From Niabella pedocola (lineage in GTDB: Bacteria; Bacteroidota; Bacteroidia; Chitinophagales; Chitinophagaceae): DNA of 64,000 nt. The notes under the pieces were generated by a model. That model was given only the letters and a program-made list of their open reading frames with translations, was not told where the DNA came from and made no database searches. Where the stretch lies: contig NZ_JAJNEC010000006.1 in assembly GCF_021044425.1 (NCBI RefSeq), positions 353,431-417,430 of the forward strand, written 5' to 3'. Positions 1 to 7,588 of this stretch are shown piece by piece; positions within the stretch are counted from its first letter, which is position 1, and every line of letters starts with the position of its first letter. Position numbers and translations under genes: made by a program.

Positions 1-188
1 GTACCCAGCTGCGGCGGTACCTGAGGGGAGGGCTGAAGGCGGCACCCAAAAAGGATACGGTGCATACAGGAACCCAACCAAAACCAGCAGAAAAACCAGC
101 GCAGAAAAAAACTCCGGCGCTGATCACCTTTTTAACAGAAGATAGAAAATACCGCAGACCCGTTACCGTTGCCGAAGAAATTATATGA
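1..188 (+). CDS. C-terminal end of the gene upstream of rodA, probably penicillin-binding protein 2 (partial)
   Basis: An open frame enters from the left edge and ends at a TGA at 186-188, giving about 61 residues with no start in the window. The tail is basic and rich in Lys and Pro and ends in VTVAEEII. Its stop overlaps the rodA start codon in an ATGA arrangement, so the two are translationally coupled. In Bacteroidota the gene directly before rodA is usually mrdA (PBP2), the transpeptidase partner of RodA. That identity rests on position alone, because the visible tail carries no catalytic motif. Confidence 0.55.
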   Translation, partial: TQLRRYLRGGLKAAPKKDTVHTGTQPKPAEKPAQKKTPALITFLTEDRKYRRPVTVAEEII

Positions 189-1528
189 GCCAGAAAAAAG
201 CCGAAATATCCAAAGGGGTAGACTATATACTTGTAATTGTATACCTGTTGCTGGTAGCCATTGGGCTGATGGCCATCTTTGGAGTAACCTATACGGAAGG
301 CGAACCGGTGGTGCAGAGTTTCCTGGGCTTTAAAACCGACTATAGCCGGCAGTTTTATTTTGCCGGTGTTTCGCTGTTGCTGGGGCTGTTTATTCTTTTA
401 ACGGATAGTAAGTTTTTCCCGGCCACAGCCAATCTCTGGTATGCAGGTGGTATGTTGCTGCTGTTACTGGTATTTCCGTTTCACTCTTCTGTAAAGGGAA
501 CCGAATCCATCATCCGGCTGGGGGCATTTCAGTTTCAGCCGGCAGAGTTCTGTAAAGTAACGGTGGCGCTGGCCCTGGCCAAGTATCTTTCGGATCCGGA
601 GCTCGATTTTACCAAAACCCGGTCTCAGCTGATTGCAACCGCTATTGTGATGGCGCCTGCCATATTAACGATTTTTCAAAAAGAAACCGGTTTGGCCCTT
701 GTATTTTGCTCCTTCTTTTTTGTAATGTATCGTGAGGGATTGCCCGCGATGGTGCTGGTGATCGGTTTTGCAATAGCGGCCCTGGTGGTAGCTACCTTGC
801 TGCTTGATAAAAATGTACTGGCCGTCATTCTTACCCTCATCGCCGGCGTGGTTGTATTATTCAGTTTACGCCAGATCAAACGGGATAAAACACTGCTGGT
901 TAAGATCATTCTTGTGTGGGCACTGTGCGTAGGCATCCAGCGCTTCGGAGTGCCCTTCCTTTTTGAACATGTACTGGGAAAACACCAGGTAGAACGGATC
1001 TACAGCACGATCGGTAAGGAAATTCCACAGGAATACCTGAAGGGCAATATGGGCGAAATTGATGCAAAGACCGGCAAGCAGAACAACACGGCTGATTACA
1101 ACGTAAAGCAGTCTAAAATTGCGGTAGGAAGCGGTGGATTAACAGGAAAGGGGTTGCTGAGCGGCACCCAAACCCGTTATGGCTTTGTGCCGGAGCAGCG
1201 TACGGATTTTATTTTTGATACCATCGGGGAGGGATTTGGATTTGTGGGAAGTGTTACCCTGCTGGGGCTTTATATATTGCTGCTGTTCCGGGTCATACGG
1301 ATCGCGGAACGGCAACGAAGTACGTTCAGCCGCTGTTATGCCTATGGTGTGGCCTCGGTATTCTTCTTTCATATTGCCGTAAATGTTGCCATGACCATCG
1401 GGCTGGCTCCGGTTATCGGTATTCCCCTGCCACTTATCAGCTATGGCGGTACCTCGCTGCTTACCTTTACCATCCTGCTGTTTATCCTCATCCGGCTTGA
1501 TGCCGACCGCCAGATGGTGCTGCGGTAG
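185..1528 (+). CDS. rodA: RodA, SEDS-family peptidoglycan glycosyltransferase
   Basis: A 447-residue polytopic membrane protein of the FtsW/RodA/SpoVE family, which polymerises lipid II into glycan strands during cell elongation together with PBP2. About ten hydrophobic segments are visible. The family's diagnostic extracellular loop is at roughly residues 311-350 (GGLTGKG, then VPEQRTDFIF and IGEGFGF), and the C-terminal ISYGGTSLL signature precedes the last helix. Length is typical, though there is an extra hydrophobic stretch and a longer loop around residues 195-305, as seen in Bacteroidota RodA. The ATG overlaps the TGA of the upstream gene. RodA rather than FtsW is preferred because no division genes are adjacent and the upstream partner looks like PBP2. 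Confidence 0.93.
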   Translation: MSQKKAEISKGVDYILVIVYLLLVAIGLMAIFGVTYTEGEPVVQSFLGFKTDYSRQFYFAGVSLLLGLFILLTDSKFFPATANLWYAGGMLLLLLVFPFHSSVKGTESIIRLGAFQFQPAEFCKVTVALALAKYLSDPELDFTKTRSQLIATAIVMAPAILTIFQKETGLALVFCSFFFVMYREGLPAMVLVIGFAIAALVVATLLLDKNVLAVILTLIAGVVVLFSLRQIKRDKTLLVKIILVWALCVGIQRFGVPFLFEHVLGKHQVERIYSTIGKEIPQEYLKGNMGEIDAKTGKQNNTADYNVKQSKIAVGSGGLTGKGLLSGTQTRYGFVPEQRTDFIFDTIGEGFGFVGSVTLLGLYILLLFRVIRIAERQRSTFSRCYAYGVASVFFFHIAVNVAMTIGLAPVIGIPLPLISYGGTSLLTFTILLFILIRLDADRQMVLR

Positions 1529-1540
1529 GAGCGGTTCCAG

Positions 1541-1726
1541 GTTTAACGTTCAGAGTTTAAAGTTCCACGTTCGTTTTTGTACCTGCCTTGATGTGCAATA
1601 CTGATAGCTGGCCGCTAAAGGCTGATAGCTAAAGGCTGACCGCTAAAGGTGTCCATATACGATGCATCCCTGCCTCATTCACTGATTTTCACATTTCCAC
1701 GTTGTCAATTTTCAAATTTTTCAAAA
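1541..1726. repeat. Intergenic block with three kinds of short-period tandem repeat
   Basis: The 289-bp gap between rodA and the sigma gene holds three degenerate arrays side by side. At 1541-1573 GTTTAAC-like units repeat every 7 bp. At 1601-1650 units alternate between CTGATAG/CTGACCG and CTAAAGG every 7 bp. At 1681-1726 an AT-rich array repeats every 8 bp (on the minus strand TTTGAAAA, ATTTGAAA and so on). The same families recur elsewhere in the window. No gene is visible. The promoter of the following sigma gene must lie in or just after this block, but no convincing -33/-7 pair was found. Confidence 0.7.
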
Positions 1727-1817
1727 AAATAATTTTCCTGTAACTTTTTAACTGCATCGCCCGTATTACTTATAAACCGGTTTTAAAAGATATAACTACA
1801 ACCCTGCTACTGGATCT

Positions 1818-2303
1818 ATGACGGATAAGGAATATAACGAATGTGTAACAATGTATGCGGACAATGTGTACCGGTTTATTGTAAAAAACCTGAAACATGC
1901 CGCAAATGCGGAAGACGTGGTACAATCTGCATTCCAGGCGCTTTGGGAGCAGCGGAGCGAAGTGCAGGCTGAAAAGTCGAAATCATTGCTTTTTACCATC
2001 GCCTACCGGAAAATGATCGATCACATCCGTAAACATAAGCGGATGATTTATGAGGAGTCTATGGGCGCTTATGACCGGTATACCGAAGAAGGGAGCCGGA
2101 ATCTAAAAGAGGTATTGAACCGGGCGCTGGAGCGTTTGGATGATACCAAACGGTCGCTGGTGTTGCTGAAAGACTATGAAGGGTATAGTTACGAGGAGAT
2201 TGGGGGTATTACCGGGCTTTCGGCCAGCCAGGTAAGGGTTTACCTGCACCGGGCGCGCCTGCAGCTGAAAGCGTATTTGGTTAAAATTGAAAACGTATTA
2301 TAA
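1818..2303 (+). CDS. ECF-type RNA polymerase sigma factor
   Basis: A 161-residue sigma-70 family protein with region 2 at about residues 9-75 (NVYRFIVKNLKHAANAEDVV with the -10 binding helix after it) and region 4 at about 105-155 (YSYEEIGGITGLSASQVRVY helix-turn-helix). It is short, as expected for an ECF factor lacking regions 1 and 3. The next gene starts 2 bp after its stop and encodes a membrane protein with anti-sigma features, so the pair is likely a membrane-controlled regulator. The two barrel genes that follow are the obvious candidate targets. Autoregulation is inferred from operon layout. Confidence 0.9.
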   Translation: MTDKEYNECVTMYADNVYRFIVKNLKHAANAEDVVQSAFQALWEQRSEVQAEKSKSLLFTIAYRKMIDHIRKHKRMIYEESMGAYDRYTEEGSRNLKEVLNRALERLDDTKRSLVLLKDYEGYSYEEIGGITGLSASQVRVYLHRARLQLKAYLVKIENVL

Positions 2304-2305
2304 CC

Positions 2306-3322
2306 ATGCAAGGAAAAATTAATCCGACCAATTATGAAACGTATTTCCTCCTGTATGTGGATGATGAACTGAGCGGAAATGAACGGACCGAGGTGGAAAC
2401 ATTTCTGCAACAGCACCCGGAAACCCAGCCGCTGTTGGACGAATTGCTCCGGACCCGGCAGGTTGCGGATCCTGAAATGGTATTTCCCGGTAAATCGAAA
2501 TTGCTTTTCGGCGCAGCAGCCATTACCGATGAAGCGCTGCTGTCTTACCTGGATAAAGAGGTTGTTCCGGCAGCTGTTTCGGAAGCGCTGCAGCATCCGT
2601 CTCCGGAACTGGCCCAGCGGCTGCAGGCATTTGAGCAAACCATCGCTGAGCCGGACCTGAGCGTTGTATTTCCGGATAAGGCCCGTCTGTACAGGAGCTC
2701 CAAGCGGATATCCCTCAACATGTGGAGGGTAGCTGCGGCAGCAGCCCTGGTGATGATGGCGGTGGGCGCTGCTTTATGGATGCAGCAGCAACACAATCGT
2801 GCAACCCTGGCGGAAGGGAAACCTCAGCGGCCGCAGGACAGTGTACCCGGAAACAACAGGACCAGCCTTCCTGGGGAGGACAGTGCTGCAGCCGATACGG
2901 TGCCACCGCCTGGCAGGGAAACCGCAATTGCCGTTTACAAAGCGCCGGATGAGTCTGGAAATGAAAGCCGGAGGCCCAAAAAAGAGGGCAACACAACCGC
3001 AGCTGTCGTTGCAACGGTAGCGCCGGCGAAATCAACCCCCGCTGTTTCAGGGCCACCCGCACCGGTATTGCGCAGTACCGATGTGGTTTCCCGCCCGGAT
3101 GCAGACGTAGCCATCAACAACATGGAAAACACCCCGCCGGCTGTACTGAAACAGGATCCTTCCGTACATCAGGCCGTTGTAACTAACGAAGAAAAACAAC
3201 CGAAAGAAAAAAAATCCTTATTCAAAAAGTTAACGCAACGCATTGAGGAGCGGGTATCGGGAGCGCTGACAGACGGTGACGGCCAGGTAACCATTGCAGG
3301 CTTTGCAGTGAACGTAAAATAG
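2306..3322 (+). CDS. Membrane-anchored anti-sigma-like protein with duplicated N-terminal module
   Basis: A 338-residue protein with a cytoplasmic N-terminal part, one membrane helix at about residues 138-157 and a Pro/Ala/Thr-rich periplasmic tail. The cytoplasmic part holds two related modules. Residues about 14-70 contain LLYVDDELSG and then DPEMVFPGKSKLLF. Residues about 78-132 contain LLSYLDKEV and then EPDLSVVFPDKARLY. This suggests an internal duplication of an anti-sigma-like fold. No zinc-binding HxxxCxxC motif is seen. It lies 2 bp after the ECF sigma gene and 5 bp before the first barrel gene. The anti-sigma role is inferred from topology and context. Confidence 0.65.
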   Translation: MQGKINPTNYETYFLLYVDDELSGNERTEVETFLQQHPETQPLLDELLRTRQVADPEMVFPGKSKLLFGAAAITDEALLSYLDKEVVPAAVSEALQHPSPELAQRLQAFEQTIAEPDLSVVFPDKARLYRSSKRISLNMWRVAAAAALVMMAVGAALWMQQQHNRATLAEGKPQRPQDSVPGNNRTSLPGEDSAAADTVPPPGRETAIAVYKAPDESGNESRRPKKEGNTTAAVVATVAPAKSTPAVSGPPAPVLRSTDVVSRPDADVAINNMENTPPAVLKQDPSVHQAVVTNEEKQPKEKKSLFKKLTQRIEERVSGALTDGDGQVTIAGFAVNVK

Positions 3323-3327
3323 AAAAA

Positions 3328-4203
3328 ATGAAAACGATCAGGATCATTGTATGGACCATTTTAATGGCACCCTTTTGCCTGCAGGCGCAGGATAAAAAAG
3401 GTGCGGATACAACCGAAATCAGTGTAAAGATAATTACGAGTAAAAAGGACTCGGTAATCATCACCGGAAACGGCCAGCCCTGGGTAAAAGCCAGCCGGGT
3501 AAAAAATGTAACCACCAGCTGGTTCAGCATCGACCTGGGGTTTGCAAATTTTGTAGACAATACCCTGTATACGGATGCAGCCACACAGGCATTTGCCCCG
3601 GGAGCGACCGATTCCTGGCTGGACCTGAGGAGCGGAAAGTCGGTGAACGTAAACATCTGGCTGCTGTCGCAAAAAATCAATATGGTACGCCATGTGCTGA
3701 ACCTGAAGTACTCGTTAGGATTGGAGCTGAACAACTACCGGTTCAAGAACCCGGTACGGTTAAACCCCCGCCCGGCTACGGATGCCGCCATTCCTGCAGT
3801 GGTATACCTGGATGAAGCCCCCGGGCGTACCTACAAAAAAAGCAAGCTTGCAGCGGATTATCTTACACTGCCGGTGATGTTGAATGTATCCTTCCCTGTT
3901 AAGAACCGTAAAGTGGTAGAGGTGAACCGTAAAAACGTACGGATAAAGGCCAGCAAAGAATTTGGATTCAGTGCCGGTATCAGTGCCGGGTATCTTTACT
4001 CGGCCCGTAACAAATACATCAATTCGGATGAAGGGAAACATAAGTTCAAAGACGATTTCAGTTTAAATCCCTGGAAGATCTCTTATGTAGGCGAGGTAAA
4101 CCTGGGTTACCTGGGGGTGTACGGATCTTTTGCCACCAAGAGCATGTTTAAACGTGGCTTGGACCTTACGCCGTATACCGTTGGCGTACGTGTAGGTTTA
4201 TAA
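3328..4203 (+). CDS. Outer-membrane beta-barrel protein, first of two tandem paralogues
   Basis: A 291-residue secreted protein with an N-terminal signal peptide (MKTIRIIVWTILMAPFCLQAQ) and alternating polar/hydrophobic strands ending in a C-terminal VGVRVGL, as in porT-like barrels. It is about half identical by eye to the next gene, sharing the NNYRFKNPVR and NPRPATD segments and the SDEGK...PWK.SYVG segment. It starts 5 bp after the anti-sigma-like gene. Specific substrate or function is not recognisable. The position in a sigma/anti-sigma operon suggests an envelope-stress or surface-remodelling output. Confidence 0.7.
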   Translation: MKTIRIIVWTILMAPFCLQAQDKKGADTTEISVKIITSKKDSVIITGNGQPWVKASRVKNVTTSWFSIDLGFANFVDNTLYTDAATQAFAPGATDSWLDLRSGKSVNVNIWLLSQKINMVRHVLNLKYSLGLELNNYRFKNPVRLNPRPATDAAIPAVVYLDEAPGRTYKKSKLAADYLTLPVMLNVSFPVKNRKVVEVNRKNVRIKASKEFGFSAGISAGYLYSARNKYINSDEGKHKFKDDFSLNPWKISYVGEVNLGYLGVYGSFATKSMFKRGLDLTPYTVGVRVGL

Positions 4204-4293
4204 TTTTATAAACAAGTTCTTTCCTATCTTTATTTATTGAATAAACCAGATTTTGCAGCAAACAGATTTGTAATGCCATTGATTTGTATAAAG

Positions 4294-5151
4294 ATGAAAC
4301 GAACATTACTGCTAGCTTTTTTGATTGCGTGGGCAGCCGTTGCCGGAGCCCAGGATACACCGGACACCCTTGTGATAAACGGCGTAACCATCATCCGCGA
4401 TAATAAGCCGGTGGAGCGGGAACCCAAGAAGGGTTTTTTAAAAAGCATCAACACAAAAAAGAGCCTGAGGAATATAACAACCGAGTGGGGAATGGTAGAT
4501 ATTGGCATGTCGAATTTTGTGGATGGTACTGCTTATGCAGGTGAAGCGGCACAGGCCTATGCCCCCGGAAGTAATGAACAATGGTTTACTACGAAGTATT
4601 TCAAATCGAGGAATATCAATGTGTGGATCGTTACCCAGCGGTATAATTTGATCCATCATTTTTTAAACCTGAAATACGGGCTGGGGCTTGAACTGAACAA
4701 TTACCGGTTTAAAAACCCGGTACGGTTTAATCCGCGTCCGGCAACAGATGTGGTAAACCCTCCGGTGGTTTCAATGGATGAAACGCCCGGCCGGAGCTAC
4801 CGGAAAAATAAACTTGCGGCCGATTATATTACCATACCGCTGATGCTGAATTTTAATTTTACCCCGGACCGTTTGTATCCCTTTGAGCTGAGTGCGGGCG
4901 TTAGCGTGGGGTACTTATATGCCGCCAGGAATAAGACCATTACTTCTGATGAGGGAAAACTGAAGGCTAAGGATAATTTTGAGCTCGACCCCTGGAAGTT
5001 GTCTTATGTGGGCGATCTTACACTGGGAGTGGTTACGTTATACGGATCCTATGCGTTTAAAAGTATGTACAAACGCGGCCTGGATCATACGCCCTATAAT
5101 TTCGGTATCCGGTTGCGGCCGGCCGATTTCTTCAGCAAAATTCAGAATTAA
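4294..5151 (+). CDS. Outer-membrane beta-barrel protein, second tandem paralogue
   Basis: A 285-residue barrel protein closely related to the preceding one, with the same NNYRFKNPVR and NPRPATD motifs and C-terminal strands. The ATG at 4294 is chosen because it opens a clean signal peptide (MKRTLLLAFLIAWAAVAGAQ). An in-frame TTG at 4237 would add 19 unlikely residues. The gap after the first paralogue is 90 bp, longer than the other gaps in the unit, so a separate minor promoter is possible. Main differences are a shorter insert around residues 185-200 and a slightly longer C-terminus (PADFFSKIQN). Function unknown. Confidence 0.7.
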   Translation: MKRTLLLAFLIAWAAVAGAQDTPDTLVINGVTIIRDNKPVEREPKKGFLKSINTKKSLRNITTEWGMVDIGMSNFVDGTAYAGEAAQAYAPGSNEQWFTTKYFKSRNINVWIVTQRYNLIHHFLNLKYGLGLELNNYRFKNPVRFNPRPATDVVNPPVVSMDETPGRSYRKNKLAADYITIPLMLNFNFTPDRLYPFELSAGVSVGYLYAARNKTITSDEGKLKAKDNFELDPWKLSYVGDLTLGVVTLYGSYAFKSMYKRGLDHTPYNFGIRLRPADFFSKIQN

Positions 5152-5536
5152 GGCGGAATAGCCGTTTGTTTTTTAAACGCAATGGTCGCAAAGCAGCCGG
5201 AAACAGGGGCCATGGAAAAATCCTTTTCGTTCTTAGCATAATCCTGTCGCCCCTTGCGTTTAAAATTTAACCGCGAAGGGCAAACTACCCGCAAAGGCAG
5301 CAACAGGAATAAGAGGTACTGGTATTATTCCTCACTGCCCCGCCAAGAGATAAAAATAATTTTGATCCCGGTTTATTAAAGGTCGTAGGAAAATTAATAG
5401 CAGATGCCTTAACGTTTGTGCCACAGCAACGAATCGTCATTCCCACATTTCCAAATCTTCAAATTGAAAGTTCCGGAGTTACATGCCGGGTTAAGATGAT
5501 GGGCGGTTCCGCACATTAGGCGTGGTACCCCAATGA
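5152..5536. other. Intergenic region with degraded repeats, no gene seen
   Basis: This 385-bp gap separates the convergent barrel gene and the minus-strand hypothetical gene. It contains GCAAAGG/GCGAAGG-rich decayed sequence around 5180-5310 and an 8-bp-period AT-rich array at about 5438-5470 (ATTCCCAC, ATTTCCAA, ATCTTCAA). No reading frame with a plausible start and no clear terminator hairpin was found. Confidence 0.5.
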
Positions 5537-6145
5537 TCATTGCATATCCACATATACGATCCGGTACCGGTTCTTTGTACTGGTTGTTTTTTTCAGTAAC
5601 CAGATGCCCGCAACCGAGGTGGCCGTAGCAATACCGAGGCCCGCCAGGTTCTTGCCCTTAAAAACAGGTTCGTTTGCACGGATGCCATTGATAATATTCA
5701 ATACATCGTATCCAAAACCTCCCAGGGCCATCAATCCGCCCAGCGGCACCCATACGGTTTTCCTTCCTCTGTTCCGGGGTACATAAATGGTTTTGATCTC
5801 TTTGTAGTGGAAGGGAATGATATCTTTCCGTAAGGTATCTGTAACCACATAACCCAGTATATTCTGATACCGCGTGGTTTTATAGGATGCAATAAAAACA
5901 GTATCCCGGGCAATGGCGTCAATCGGACCATCATAGGAGAAGCCATCTGTTCCCAAAAAATGGATATCCATGCCGGCATAAAAGTTCCGGACGGTAATGC
6001 CGTTTTTTTTGCGGACAGAAATATAATCGCTCATTTTATGGATGGCTGTTTGTGCGGAAGCAGGCTTGTAAGCAGCACTGTCAGACTGCGCTGAAACCTT
6101 CAGCGCAAACAGCAGACAGCTACACAGTGTAAGCAGTTTTACCAT
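5537..6145 (-). CDS. Secreted hypothetical protein with a C-terminal hydrophobic region
   Basis: A 202-residue protein with a signal peptide ending near KVSAQ at about residue 20. The middle part is mixed alpha/beta with a basic stretch (VPRNRGRKTVW). Two hydrophobic glycine-rich segments follow at about residues 133-150 (PLGGLMALGGFGYDVLNII) and 165-185 (AGLGIATATSVAGIWLL). This pattern resembles conserved Bacteroidota envelope proteins of unknown function. No catalytic motif is visible. It is likely monocistronic, with the next minus-strand gene upstream separated by about 60 bp (6146-6208). Confidence 0.5.
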   Translation of the reverse strand: MVKLLTLCSCLLFALKVSAQSDSAAYKPASAQTAIHKMSDYISVRKKNGITVRNFYAGMDIHFLGTDGFSYDGPIDAIARDTVFIASYKTTRYQNILGYVVTDTLRKDIIPFHYKEIKTIYVPRNRGRKTVWVPLGGLMALGGFGYDVLNIINGIRANEPVFKGKNLAGLGIATATSVAGIWLLKKTTSTKNRYRIVYVDMQ

Positions 6146-6208
6146 TTGCGCTAAGATACTATCAAATAAGTTAGTGCGTTCTTCGTCATTTGTTAAAGAA
6201 AACTAATT

Positions 6209-7369
6209 TTAGATACCCATCCGTTGTATGAACGCCGTTTGCAGATAAGGTCTGAGCTCCGTATAGGGGACCCATATATCAATCAGGCCAAATGCATAGG
6301 CGGCTACTTCATAAGGCTGGTAAATAAACCCGATGCCTTTGGGAGTAAAATAGAAATTGTCTGTAAGGGCCAGCCGCTCATCAAAAAGAATATCGGTAAG
6401 CGGTTTATTTTGCGCTATCTTATAGCGTGTCCGGAGATGCTGTTCGAGGATGGGCTGAAGGGTTGCAGAATCGATGTGCAGTACATCACTGAGTGCCAGT
6501 TCTTTTTGCTGTTGCATATCCAGGCAAAGCATGGTTTGACCGTACATGCCATGTGCGCCGCCGGTATAAGCATAATTGCCCACACTGAGAATGGCATAGC
6601 CATTATTGTTGTAGATAAGGTTTGAACTGATCTGCTGATCATAATGCATCATTGAAAAAGGTGCTTCATCTTCATTGCCTGCGGCCTTCATGGTATCGAT
6701 ATCGTCGCGGAAGTTTTCAATAAAGCTCCTTCCGAATTGCGTCAGCGCGGTTTGCAGTGATGCGGTATCCGTTGTTTGGGCACCCAGGATATTTTTTTTC
6801 AGCAGCCCGGTAAACCAGGTATCCGTTGCTTTTCCGGGTTCCAGCAATACCAGGCTGGTAAAGGCTGTGGGCGTATCTTTTTTAAAACCGGTGATCCGGA
6901 TCGAATCGATATAACCCACCGGCACAAAGGCGCTACCACCTTCCGTTGGGCGAAACTGGACCCGCTCCGTTTTGCTGCCGAATTTAAAACCGGTGATGCC
7001 ATCCGTCCGGATCAGCAGGTGCAATGCAGCATCGGTGCCGGCCGAATCATCCTGCAGCGCGCGTGGTGCAAATTCGATAAAGGATAAACTGTCGTTTTTG
7101 AGCAGGCTGTCTTTTTGAAAGAGCAGGTCTATGGTTTGCCCCTCGTTATTTAATGTATAGTTTACATCGTATGTGTTTCCGAACTTAACCACATGCATCA
7201 CCGCCGGCTGATCGCCAATGGTGCCTTCATATTGGAGGTAGTAGTTGTCCGGAGCTGGCGCCAAGGCCAACGAGTCGCTGCCCGAAGAATTATCACTTTT
7301 TTTATCGGTATGCTTACAACTGAAGCACAGGGTCAGCACAGCGAGGAAGAGGAAGGATATTTTTTTCAT
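6209..7369 (-). CDS. Lipoprotein with RsiV-like DUF3298 domain
   Basis: A 386-residue predicted lipoprotein. The N-terminus MKKISFLFLAVLTLCFSC has a lipobox with Cys at residue 18, followed by a Ser/Asp-rich linker. The C-terminal half contains the pattern typical of DUF4163/DUF3298 (RsiV-like) proteins: a YAILSVGNYAYTGGAHGMYG segment, a QQQKELALSDVL segment, then the C-terminal FTPKGIGFIYQPYEVAAYA. In Bacillus RsiV this fold binds lysozyme, but most Bacteroidota members are uncharacterised. Nothing next to it is a sigma factor, so a signalling role is not supported here. Confidence 0.7.
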   Translation of the reverse strand: MKKISFLFLAVLTLCFSCKHTDKKSDNSSGSDSLALAPAPDNYYLQYEGTIGDQPAVMHVVKFGNTYDVNYTLNNEGQTIDLLFQKDSLLKNDSLSFIEFAPRALQDDSAGTDAALHLLIRTDGITGFKFGSKTERVQFRPTEGGSAFVPVGYIDSIRITGFKKDTPTAFTSLVLLEPGKATDTWFTGLLKKNILGAQTTDTASLQTALTQFGRSFIENFRDDIDTMKAAGNEDEAPFSMMHYDQQISSNLIYNNNGYAILSVGNYAYTGGAHGMYGQTMLCLDMQQQKELALSDVLHIDSATLQPILEQHLRTRYKIAQNKPLTDILFDERLALTDNFYFTPKGIGFIYQPYEVAAYAFGLIDIWVPYTELRPYLQTAFIQRMGI

Positions 7370-7534
7370 GCGTCTTTCGTTTAGTAGAAACCAAACGCAA
7401 AATTAAAACATCAGGCGTATTAATCGCAGGAAATAAATCGGGCACTTTTTCGCTGTGGCCACAGCGGTGCAGACGGTACCGAAGATGGCCGGTTTGCTGT
7501 ATCAGCGTATCTGTGCCAATAACTCTCCAAAAAA

Positions 7535-7557
7535 AAATGAGGCACCCGGCCTCATTT
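7535..7557 (-). terminator. Rho-independent terminator after the SusC/SusD operon
   Basis: An 8-bp perfect stem (AAATGAGG at 7535-7542 with CCTCATTT at 7550-7557) around a 7-nt loop, followed on the minus strand by a U-run formed by the A-tract at 7529-7537. It lies about 30 bp after the susD stop. Confidence 0.8.
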
Positions 7558-7588
7558 AAAAAGAAGAAATAAAAAGTTCCGTTACCGG

